DNA of 64,000 nt from assembly GCA_017399005.1 (NCBI GenBank), contig JAFQEO010000004.1:1-64000 (forward strand), read 5' to 3'. Within the stretch, counting starts at the first letter, position 1; each line of letters opens with the position of its first letter. The DNA comes from Peptococcaceae bacterium (lineage in GTDB: Bacteria > Bacillota > Peptococcia > Peptococcales > Peptococcaceae). The notes under the pieces were generated by a model, which did not search any database, was not told the DNA's origin, and saw only the letters and a program-made list of their open reading frames with translations. Made by a program: the position numbers and the translations under genes. Of this stretch, positions 16,250 to 24,380 are shown piece by piece.

Positions 16250-17419
16250 TCACCCAAAATACTGCTGCATTAATGCTTTCTTCAATGTTTCCAGCTGCTC
16301 TAAGCTTTTTTGTACTGCCAATTTTGATTTGTCGGTCTGTTCGACAAAGACTGCGAACTGATTTTGTAAGTTAATATCTGGCTTTAATAGATTTAACTGC
16401 ACGAGCCTTTTTATCGGTAATTGAGGTTGTGCCGAACCGCTAATCAGTTTTTGAATCTCTGCCTGTGTATTATCCAATTTCAAATACCACGACAAAAACA
16501 AAGGGTTGTACTCTTTTTTAGGACACCTTAATAATACGATTTGTGCATTGATATTTGAGTCTTCGTGTCTTGGCGGTACGCATGCAATCTTGCCAATAGT
16601 TGCACCACGAGTTGTAATCAATACGTCCCCCGCTTTTACATGACCTTTAAGAAGAATAGCATGCTTTTCCTTTGTAATGAAATACATATTGTTATCTACA
16701 ATCGTATTCATTTCCATATTACTTGCTCTAATGAACGGGACACCTTCTTCTACGAACTCATCCGCTGTAGGGTACTTACTTGAATAGTTGCCATCGGAAA
16801 TATAGATATTTGAATCTTGTAGTAGTTCATAGGTGTCGCACGCACCAAACAGTTCGACAAATCGTGCTTTGACAAGCTCGTCTAATATAAAAAGTTGCTG
16901 TTTGCGTAAACTAATTAAATCAATAACTTTATTCATACAAGCAACGATTTCATTTTGTTTTTCATCATCATACATCGTTATTTCAAATTCACTTATATCT
17001 TTAAGAGAAAGATTTAACTGAGCAACGCCTTGTTTTCTTTTCTCTAATTGCTCTGTAATAACTGGTGATTGCATGAGATAATTCAAATACTGATAATTAA
17101 TTATTCCCTCTGGTACGCGAATAATAGCTAAGGCTTGGTTTGTATTTGCTGGAAGTATTTCATCAGTTACAATTGCTGTTCTACCAATCGCACCTGCAAT
17201 TGAAAAAAGTAAATCATTTTTCTTTAATTGTGAACGTGAAAGATTTTCATTACATTCATGCGTGATATGTGCAAATTTTTCTACAAGGAACTCACCATTT
17301 TCCGTAATACTCTCTATCTTCACAAAATTAATACCTTCATCAACGAAATTATATCCTAATGTCGTTGGAGTAGTCCCTTTTGTAATAAGCGTGGCAATAT
17401 CTCCCAATTTCACTCTCAT
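16250..17419 (-). CDS. hsdS: Type I restriction-modification specificity subunit
   Basis: HsdS (389 residues) gives the complex its DNA target. Two target-recognition domains are visible, each followed by a conserved helix: TRD1 starts VKLGDIATLITKGTTPTT and ends near the LISLRKQQLFILDELVKARFVELFG spacer helix (~165-195); TRD2 (SDGNYSSKYPTADEF..., GDVLITTRGATIGKI) ends in SLEQLETLKKALMQQYFG. The ATG overlaps the hsdM stop by 4 nt (ATGA). The gene is clearly more AT-rich than hsdM, normal for exchangeable specificity genes. Remnants of its 3' end recur twice further downstream (15676-15729 and 14912-14938). Confidence 0.95.
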   Translation of the reverse strand: MRVKLGDIATLITKGTTPTTLGYNFVDEGINFVKIESITENGEFLVEKFAHITHECNENLSRSQLKKNDLLFSIAGAIGRTAIVTDEILPANTNQALAIIRVPEGIINYQYLNYLMQSPVITEQLEKRKQGVAQLNLSLKDISEFEITMYDDEKQNEIVACMNKVIDLISLRKQQLFILDELVKARFVELFGACDTYELLQDSNIYISDGNYSSKYPTADEFVEEGVPFIRASNMEMNTIVDNNMYFITKEKHAILLKGHVKAGDVLITTRGATIGKIACVPPRHEDSNINAQIVLLRCPKKEYNPLFLSWYLKLDNTQAEIQKLISGSAQPQLPIKRLVQLNLLKPDINLQNQFAVFVEQTDKSKLAVQKSLEQLETLKKALMQQYFG

Positions 17420-18912
17420 AGCATCTCCTCCAGTTCTGCCAAACCGGCGGTGATTTGCATTTCGAGTTCGTGCAGTTCGGTCATGATTTCCATTGTGGAT
17501 GGGTATTCGACTGGTACATACTCAACTTCTTTGTATTTGTTGATGGATAAGTCGTACCCGTTATCAACGATTTCCTGTTTTGGCACAAAGAAGCTCTGTT
17601 CGGTGCGTTTGCGCTGTGCTTCATCGGCAAGGTTATGGAACCGGGCAATGATATCAGGGATATCGTTATCACTAATGGCGGTGCGTTTATCATCCAGGCT
17701 GTAGCCGTCGGCTTTCATGTCATAAAACCATATGTTATCGGTGCCGCCGTGGCCTGTTTTTGTGAAAATCAGAATCCCGGTGGATACGCCTGCATAAGGT
17801 TTAAATACGCCGCTCGGCATGGAGATGACTGCTTCCAGCCGATGGTTTTCCACCAGTTCTTTGCGGATGGCTTTATGAGCTGTGGAGGAGCCAAACAAAA
17901 CACCATCAGGTACGATACACGCACAGCGGCCACCGGTTTTCAGCATGCGAAGGAATAAAGCTAAAAACAGTAATTCCGTCTTTTTGGTTTTGCACAGTTT
18001 CAGTAAATCGGCGGATACAATATCGTTATCCAGGCTGCCTTTAAACGGAGGGTTGGCCAGAATCAAAGAATATTTATCCCGGTCTGCGTTCTGGTCGGAT
18101 AGACTGTCGCGGTATTCAATAAACGGGTTGTCCACACCATGGGTCATCATATTCATGGCGCCGATACGCAGCATGGTGCGGTCCATATCAAAGCCGTGAA
18201 ACATATGATTCATGTAATGCTCTTTGTTCTGTTTGTTAAAGAAAATCTCTTCTTTGTGTGTTTCTTTCAGATATTCGCTGGCATTTACTAAAAAGCCCGA
18301 TGTACCGCAGGCAGGGTCACAGATAATATCGCCCGGCTGCGGCTCCATTAATTCCACCATCATACGGATAATGTGCCTTGGCGTACGGAACTGACCGTTT
18401 ACACCGGCAGTGGCAATTTTAGAAAGCAGATATTCATAAATGTCTCCGCGGGTGTCACTGTCCTGCAGCTGTGCCATCTGTTCATAAATGGCATCCAGCG
18501 CAGTTACAATTTTGTCCAGCATCAGCGGAGTTGGAATTTTAAAAATAGCATCGTCCATATATTTTGCATAGGCACTTGCCTTATCGCCGTGCAGAGTTTT
18601 GATAAACGGGAACACCCACTCCTGCACTACCGAATACATCTTGCCGGCATTAAAATCCCGAAATACCGACCATTTCAGCTGATTCCCCAGGATAACACGG
18701 TCGCCGATGGTTATATCTCCTGCAAACATACTGTGATAAGGCAGCCCCAGCATAGCGCTTTCCTTTGCTTTACGGTTATCGGCATCGTCTAAATCATGAA
18801 TAAACATCAGGTAGGTCATCTGCTCCACCACATCCAGCGGATTGGTAATGCCGCCCGTCCAGAAAATCTCCCATAAACTGTCTACTTTATTTTTCAGTTC
18901 CCCTGTAATCAT
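17416..18912 (-). CDS. hsdM: Type I restriction-modification DNA methyltransferase subunit
   Basis: HsdM (498 residues) methylates adenine N6 in the target chosen by HsdS. It has the HsdM N-terminal helical domain (~1-150), the SAM-binding motif DPACGTSGFLV and the catalytic NPPF in ILANPPFKGSLD, plus the family-typical FGSSTAHKAIRKELVENHRLEAVISMPSGVFKPYAGV. The ATG at 18912 lies 1 nt after the fic stop with AGGGAG upstream; ATG 18921 is an alternative. fic, hsdM and hsdS are thus tightly packed and probably one transcript from the promoter at 20027-20055. Confidence 0.96.
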   Translation of the reverse strand: MITGELKNKVDSLWEIFWTGGITNPLDVVEQMTYLMFIHDLDDADNRKAKESAMLGLPYHSMFAGDITIGDRVILGNQLKWSVFRDFNAGKMYSVVQEWVFPFIKTLHGDKASAYAKYMDDAIFKIPTPLMLDKIVTALDAIYEQMAQLQDSDTRGDIYEYLLSKIATAGVNGQFRTPRHIIRMMVELMEPQPGDIICDPACGTSGFLVNASEYLKETHKEEIFFNKQNKEHYMNHMFHGFDMDRTMLRIGAMNMMTHGVDNPFIEYRDSLSDQNADRDKYSLILANPPFKGSLDNDIVSADLLKLCKTKKTELLFLALFLRMLKTGGRCACIVPDGVLFGSSTAHKAIRKELVENHRLEAVISMPSGVFKPYAGVSTGILIFTKTGHGGTDNIWFYDMKADGYSLDDKRTAISDNDIPDIIARFHNLADEAQRKRTEQSFFVPKQEIVDNGYDLSINKYKEVEYVPVEYPSTMEIMTELHELEMQITAGLAELEEML

Positions 18913-18913
18913 A

Positions 18914-19969
18914 TCAATCATTCTCCCTGTTCCATGTATAAGCTGTATATCGCCCGCCACCGATTTTTATAATATCACCGCTTGCCATCAGATTATTTAA
19001 TGTACGCTGAATCGTAATGGTACTGATATCCGGGCATTTCTGCTGAATCTCTGCTTTTGTAATTTTACCTACTGTGTTTTTTATCAGTTCTGCTATCCGT
19101 TCCGGTTTTGATAACCCGCTGGCAGTCAGTGTTTTTACACGGGAAGAAAACTCCCGGTAGGCACTAAGTATAATCCCTAACATATAACGTACAAACGGTT
19201 CATAGCGGTTCTGCTCCTCGTGCCAGTTCTGTGAGCTGGTCTGCAATGCCTCATAGTATGTTTCTTTCGTCTGTTCAATCAGCTTTTCAATACTGATATA
19301 TTTTCCCACGATATAACCGGAACGATATAACAGCAGTAATGTAAGCAGTCTGCTCATTCGACCGTTTCCATCATTAAATGGATGAATACACAGAAAATCC
19401 AGCACAAACATCGGAATCAGAAGCAGCGCATCTATCTCCTCACGCCCTATCGCTTCATCAAAAGCTTTACATAACCGTTCCATGGCATCCTGTGTTTCCC
19501 ATGCCGGAACCGGCTGAAATCGAATCGTCCGTCTCCCCTGTGCATCTTCTTCTGCAATCACATTATCGGTATTCTTATAGCGTCCACCTTCAGTTCCACT
19601 GAACCGGTATAAATCTCTATGCAGCTGCAGCATAATCGAAGGTTTCACCGGAATATAGTCATAATTTTCGTGAATACTGTTTAAAACATCCCGATAACCG
19701 GCAATCTCCTGTTCGCTCCGCGTACTGGGCATTGTCTTATCTTTTACAAGCAACCGCAGTCGTTCATCAGAGGTATATATGCCTTCAATGCGGTTGGATG
19801 CCTCTGTACTCTGAATCCGGGCAATCTCTGTAAGCTGTGCCAGAGTATCTGTCTGTGCTTCAATAAACAGCGTCTGCTCTCCTTTATATTCGTGAATCCG
19901 GGTGAGCAAGCCGACAATTTCAGGAGTCAGCAACTGCTCCCACTTTTTTGTATAATCATAATTTCTCAT
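18914..19969 (-). CDS. Fic-domain protein (class II, N-terminal inhibitory helix) with C-terminal winged helix
   Basis: A 351-residue Fic/DOC-superfamily protein expected to transfer AMP or another nucleotide moiety to a protein target. The N-terminal helix has STEASNRIEG (54-63), the (S/T)xxxE(G/N)-type inhibitory motif that blocks the active site in cis. The catalytic loop is HPFNDGNGRMSR (196-207), intact. The C-terminus (~285-351, PERIAELIKNTVGKITKAEIQQ...TIQRTLNNLMASGDI) is a winged helix typical of Fic regulators. It leads the fic-hsdM-hsdS run. A 42-bp perfect palindrome overlaps its promoter -35, suggesting autoregulation. Fic genes next to type I systems are common; what it modifies here is unknown. 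Confidence 0.92.
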   Translation of the reverse strand: MRNYDYTKKWEQLLTPEIVGLLTRIHEYKGEQTLFIEAQTDTLAQLTEIARIQSTEASNRIEGIYTSDERLRLLVKDKTMPSTRSEQEIAGYRDVLNSIHENYDYIPVKPSIMLQLHRDLYRFSGTEGGRYKNTDNVIAEEDAQGRRTIRFQPVPAWETQDAMERLCKAFDEAIGREEIDALLLIPMFVLDFLCIHPFNDGNGRMSRLLTLLLLYRSGYIVGKYISIEKLIEQTKETYYEALQTSSQNWHEEQNRYEPFVRYMLGIILSAYREFSSRVKTLTASGLSKPERIAELIKNTVGKITKAEIQQKCPDISTITIQRTLNNLMASGDIIKIGGGRYTAYTWNREND

Positions 19970-20026
19970 GTTAACTTCCTCATTCCAGTTTTAATTACAT
20001 CATCTTAGATAAAATGATATAGTTAT

Positions 20027-20055
20027 ATTATACAATGCAACTGCATCATTTTCAA
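20027..20055 (-). promoter_or_regulatory. Predicted promoter of the fic-hsdM-hsdS operon
   Basis: On the minus strand TTGAAA (20050-20055), a 17-nt spacer and a perfect TATAAT (20027-20032) stand 58 nt before the fic start. Confidence 0.75.
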
Positions 20056-20095
20056 TTCAATTACATCATTTTTGCAAAAATGATGTAATTGAATT
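20054..20095. promoter_or_regulatory. 42-bp perfect palindrome overlapping the fic promoter -35
   Basis: Twenty-one consecutive base pairs are symmetric around the GC at 20074/20075; the inner arm contains ATTACATCATTTTT. Partial copies of the half-site (TTACATCAT near 19994, GCATCATTTT near 20043) flank the promoter. Likely operator for the winged-helix Fic protein or another regulator. A hairpin or terminator role is less likely as no gene ends here. Confidence 0.6.
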
Positions 20096-20131
20096 CAGAA
20101 ATGAGTAAATTGAACAATAACATAACACACA

Positions 20132-20163
20132 AAAAAACAGGCACAAGCCGTAGCCTGTACCTG
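20132..20163 (-). terminator. Terminator of yajC; copy 2 of the 32-bp direct repeat
   Basis: Identical over 32 bp to 8865-8896 and in the same orientation, 13 nt after the yajC stop. The minus-strand hairpin ACAGGCTAC...GTGCCTGT is followed by a T-run. Together the two copies enclose the defence island. Confidence 0.85.
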
Positions 20164-20176
20164 TCAAAAAACAATA

Positions 20177-20551
20177 TTACATTTTTTTCTTATCGTCTGC
20201 ATCGATGATATCTTCGTCTTCATCATAATAAATATCATCGTCCTCGAGTTCTTCTTCGTCCTCTGCAAACGGATCTTTCAGATTGGATAAATCTTCTTCC
20301 AGTGTGGAAATAGAATTACGCAGCATTTCCAGAACAACGCCTTCGGATACTTCCACATAGATTTTATCATCGGTCATACGGGAAACTGTACCACAGATAC
20401 CGCCGATGGTAACAACTTTGTCACCCGGTTTCAGTGCGGTTAACATTTCTGCCCGCTGTTTTGCCTGTTTCTGCTGTGGACGAATTAAAAACACCCAGAA
20501 CACCAAAACGACCAGCAGTAACGATAACATACCGTTCATATCGCCGCCCAT
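20177..20551 (-). CDS. yajC: Preprotein translocase subunit YajC
   Basis: YajC (124 residues) is the small single-TM partner of SecDF. A hydrophobic N-terminal segment (MLSLLLVVLVFWVFLIRPQQK, with the signature F-L-I-R-P-Q-Q-K-Q) is followed by the conserved cytoplasmic KPGDKVVTIGGICGTV domain and a long acidic tail (about 30 D/E), which is longer than in many homologues. The ATG at 20551 has AAGGAGG 8 nt upstream; the GTG at 20560 touches it. It follows tgt by 65 nt, the ordinary Bacillota order. Its usual neighbours secD and secF are displaced to 3-5 kb. Confidence 0.95.
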   Translation of the reverse strand: MGGDMNGMLSLLLVVLVFWVFLIRPQQKQAKQRAEMLTALKPGDKVVTIGGICGTVSRMTDDKIYVEVSEGVVLEMLRNSISTLEEDLSNLKDPFAEDEEELEDDDIYYDEDEDIIDADDKKKM

Positions 20552-20616
20552 ACACGACACCTCCTTACATTTTTACACTCTGACGCTTAGTTTCTCTATT
20601 AGTTTTGTGAAACCCT

Positions 20617-21774
<1,158 letters not shown>

Positions 21775-21854
21775 TTATCAGAATATTTTCCTGTAAAACA
21801 GCAGGATTGTCAAGAGAAATACGAAAACATTGCGCAGGATTTTACAGCACATCT

Positions 21855-22700
21855 CTACCGTTCCAGAAACAATAAATCTCTGCCCTCTGGCTTGAACTTA
21901 TGCACCGGTTTCTGCTTATACCGGTCGCTGTATCCGCTGCTTTTTAACGAGGTGCCGCTTTGTGCATTCTCCTCCGCCAGCAGTTTTGCTCCGCTTGGCT
22001 TCGGCTTTACCTTCAACGCAAAAAAGCCTTTCCAGCGCCGCTTTACGGATTGTGCCACAATCTGGCTCATCCGGGCTCCATTGCCCGCCGACAGCTCTAT
22101 CAGATTTTTAAACAGTGCCTCTAATCCCCACAGTGTCAGCGTCCAGCCGTTTTGGCGGCGCATCTCCGCCCACTGCATCAAATCATCCTTCATAAGCGGG
22201 CCGAATTTCTCACAGAACTGCTCAATATACGGCCGGAACCGTTTGTTGAGAATGATGTCGCCGGATGGATATTCTCCTGACACCGTAGGGGACGGGTTCC
22301 CCGTCCCGCTGCTCTGGATAACCATACGGATTAAATTTCCTGGCTGCTGGCAGGGAAACCCTGCCCCTGCAGCATCTTCCGATTTTTTCGTTGTCGTTTC
22401 TACCGGCGCTGCCTTTTCTCCCACAACTTTGCCGTTTAACAGCAGGGTGTAAAAAATCTGCTGATGCTCGTCCTGACGGATGGCCAGAAACCCTTTATCA
22501 ATTAAGGTCTGGCGCATGGTCTGCAGCCCCTGGCGGGTTACATCCAGCATGGCGGTCAGTACCGCGGTATGCTGCTGCACATCAGCATACTGGTTTTTGC
22601 GCTGCATGGTGAAAAACAGCTGATGCCACAGCAGAATAGCACCGGCAGACAGATTTTCCTTTACAGCATGCTGGTTAAAGCGTTCAATGGCGTACATCAT
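21855..22700 (-). CDS. Phage/plasmid-type replication-initiator-like protein
   Basis: A 281-residue protein with the two-part layout of phage replication proteins of the DnaD-like, winged-helix kind. N-terminal ~90 residues: AGAILLWHQLFFTMQRK...LTAMLDVTRQGLQTMRQTLIDKGFLAIRQDE, a winged helix of the type that selects naive DNA. C-terminal part: DDLMQWAEMRRQNGWTLTLWGLEALFKNLIEL...AQSVKRRWKGFFALK, like the terminal helices of phage initiators. The linker is Gly/Pro-rich and is encoded by two palindromic repeats kept in frame (22288-22307, 22349-22365). The ATG at 22700 follows AGGGAG by 9 nt. It stands alone among housekeeping genes and is probably a remnant of an integrated element. Family assignment is by architecture only. 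Confidence 0.5.
   Translation of the reverse strand: MMYAIERFNQHAVKENLSAGAILLWHQLFFTMQRKNQYADVQQHTAVLTAMLDVTRQGLQTMRQTLIDKGFLAIRQDEHQQIFYTLLLNGKVVGEKAAPVETTTKKSEDAAGAGFPCQQPGNLIRMVIQSSGTGNPSPTVSGEYPSGDIILNKRFRPYIEQFCEKFGPLMKDDLMQWAEMRRQNGWTLTLWGLEALFKNLIELSAGNGARMSQIVAQSVKRRWKGFFALKVKPKPSGAKLLAEENAQSGTSLKSSGYSDRYKQKPVHKFKPEGRDLLFLER
22288..22365. repeat. Two GC-rich palindromic repeats inside a coding region
   Basis: GGGACGGG-TTC-CCCGTCCC (22289-22307, preceded by GTAGG) and GGCAGGG-AAA-CCCTGCC (22349-22365) lie in the linker region of the replication-like gene and preserve its frame. A similar GTAGGGG-ended GC-rich hairpin occurs between genes at 36315-36340. Confidence 0.6.
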
Positions 22701-22703
22701 CAC

Positions 22704-23253
22704 ACATCACTCCCTTGTGCAGAAGAATAACACATACCGAAACCTTTGTGCAAAGCAGGAGTTCCGACAGAAAGCAGGACTTACGACGTCACTTCTCCTG
22801 CTTTTTTGCTGGTTCTCCTGCTTTTTGTGTAAAAAGTCCTACCCTGAAAAAATTTTTTTGGCTCAACCAGTACCTCTAACACCGGGCAGGACTTTTTTGT
22901 GCACCCCTTCTGCGTATTCTGCTGCGCATTATACACCAGCAGACCGCTGCTTTGCAAAGTGGCTTATTCCGGTATTTCATCGCTTATTTCACTGCAAATA
23001 AGCCATAAAAAGCCGAAATAAGCACCCTGTAAGGCAAATAAGCAACGTTTGAGAAAATTTTTTATATCAGCCAGTGCAGCCGGCAGAATGTTTACCATGT
23101 TTACCATGTTTTTAATGTTTTGCAGTGTTTTACTATGTTTTAAATCATGTTTTATGTTTTTATGTTTTATATAATATTAATAATATATAAGCGTTTGTAG
23201 AATCAATTACATGCCAACCAGGGTTGTCAGGTATTTTTTATCCTTCTTCTGCA
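22704..23253. repeat. Gene-free region with four kinds of clustered short repeats
   Basis: No credible gene. Moving right: AGCAGGA twice (22754, 22773) and its complement TCCTGCT twice (22796, 22816); then GCTTATT twice and AATAAGC three times within 22970-23045; then an AT-rich tract (23088-23170) with about nine ATGTTT-like units (CATGTTTACCATGTTTACCA and so on); then an A/T-only stretch 23165-23190. It lies upstream of the replication-initiator-like gene. The layout resembles an iteron-type origin or a leader of a mobile element, which is inference only. Confidence 0.45.
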
Positions 23254-23296
23254 CAAAAAAACAGAGACCGTGCAGAATGTTCTGCATAGCCTCTGT
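23254..23296 (-). terminator. Terminator of the SulP-partner operon
   Basis: Minus-strand stem ACAGAG...CTCTGT with an inner TGCAGAA/TTCTGCA stem and a T7-8 tail, about 20 nt after the stop at 23318. Confidence 0.85.
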
Positions 23297-23317
23297 CTGA
23301 TATTTTGCACAGCGTCG

Positions 23318-24367
23318 TTACATCTGCTGTGTATTATAAATTGCTTTTTCGTATTCCTGCATTTTTTCTTTGGTATCTTCCGGCATCGCGGCTTTTAATT
23401 CCTGTGCACAGTATTTAATCAGTTCATCCTTGTCATTCTGTACAGCAAAGAAATTAGATTTCGGGAAGAAGTCTGCAGTTTTCTTGATTTTTTTACGGGT
23501 TTCTCTGTCATCCAGCAAATGTTTCCAGGAGATTTTTTTACCGTGCCAGTATAAATCCAGATATACAATACGGCTGCCGCCACTGGAATATTCCAGCCCG
23601 ATGAGCATTTTTTTCAGTTCCAGCGGTTCTAAAAATGTCAGCAGACGAATATGATAAGTGCCTACCGGTTCTGCAAACATGCTGACTTCACGGTTCCAGG
23701 TTTCGGTTACAATATAGCCCAGTTTCATCCCTTTAATAGCTTCCACAATTCGTTTATACTGCACTTCGTAAGCTTCATAGTGGTCAAAAATTCGTAAATC
23801 CACCATATGCCATACATCCGGCGCAAAGGCTTTTGCCAGATAACGAGGCGCATGAATCCGCAGATAGCTCATCAGCTGGGCATAGTCCTGCTTCACAAAC
23901 AGCATTTCTTCATGAAATTTACGTTTCCCGTCCGCCTCACTGGTCAGGAAGGTAACAATCACGCCTTCATTGTTTTCACGACGCAGGATATCCGATGTGC
24001 TGGTGCTTTCGCACTGCAGTTCCGCCTTGATTTTTTCCACCATCGGTTTTGTATCGCCCAGACTGTTGAAAACGATAATCTGCGGCAGTGCACGAACAAA
24101 ACTGATATGCTGCTGAATCTCCGCTTTCATCAGATGGCACAGAACATATTCAATGGATTCCTGAATAGCAAGAAAACGGGTTTTCCCTTCGGTGCCGGAT
24201 TCATCCAGCAGACAGATTAAGCAGTGAACGCGGGCAGTATCAATTCCATGACCCAGTTCCGCCATTTTACTGCAGGTAAACAGTTCCATCAGTTTTTCTT
24301 CTACAATATCCTGCTGGCCGGAGCGAATGGCAATCATTCTAGGGCCGGTTGCTACTAAATTTAACAT
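23318..24367 (-). CDS. Unknown conserved-looking protein encoded with a SulP transporter
   Basis: I do not recognise this 349-residue protein. It is soluble by appearance: no signal peptide or TM segment, mixed alpha/beta, with a notable Cys/Met-rich first third (FTCSKMAE, VHCLICLLDES, EYVLCHLMK) and a basic C-terminus (RKKIKKTADFFPKSN). The ATG at 24367 has AGGAGG 7 nt upstream and starts 13 nt after the SulP stop, so both genes share one transcript that ends at the strong terminator 23254-23296. A regulatory or accessory role for the transporter is inference from the operon. Confidence 0.7.
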   Translation of the reverse strand: MLNLVATGPRMIAIRSGQQDIVEEKLMELFTCSKMAELGHGIDTARVHCLICLLDESGTEGKTRFLAIQESIEYVLCHLMKAEIQQHISFVRALPQIIVFNSLGDTKPMVEKIKAELQCESTSTSDILRRENNEGVIVTFLTSEADGKRKFHEEMLFVKQDYAQLMSYLRIHAPRYLAKAFAPDVWHMVDLRIFDHYEAYEVQYKRIVEAIKGMKLGYIVTETWNREVSMFAEPVGTYHIRLLTFLEPLELKKMLIGLEYSSGGSRIVYLDLYWHGKKISWKHLLDDRETRKKIKKTADFFPKSNFFAVQNDKDELIKYCAQELKAAMPEDTKEKMQEYEKAIYNTQQM

Positions 24368-24380
24368 GCTTATTCCTCCT

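Noticed and set aside
19993-20100. Fic palindrome as an attachment site for the island
   Set aside because: It is single-copy in the window and overlaps a well-formed promoter; the duplicated 32-bp terminators mark the island borders better.
23088-23170. ATGTTT-like units could be taken for a small CRISPR array
   Set aside because: Units are 6-9 bp, unevenly spaced, with no spacer-sized intervals and no cas genes.
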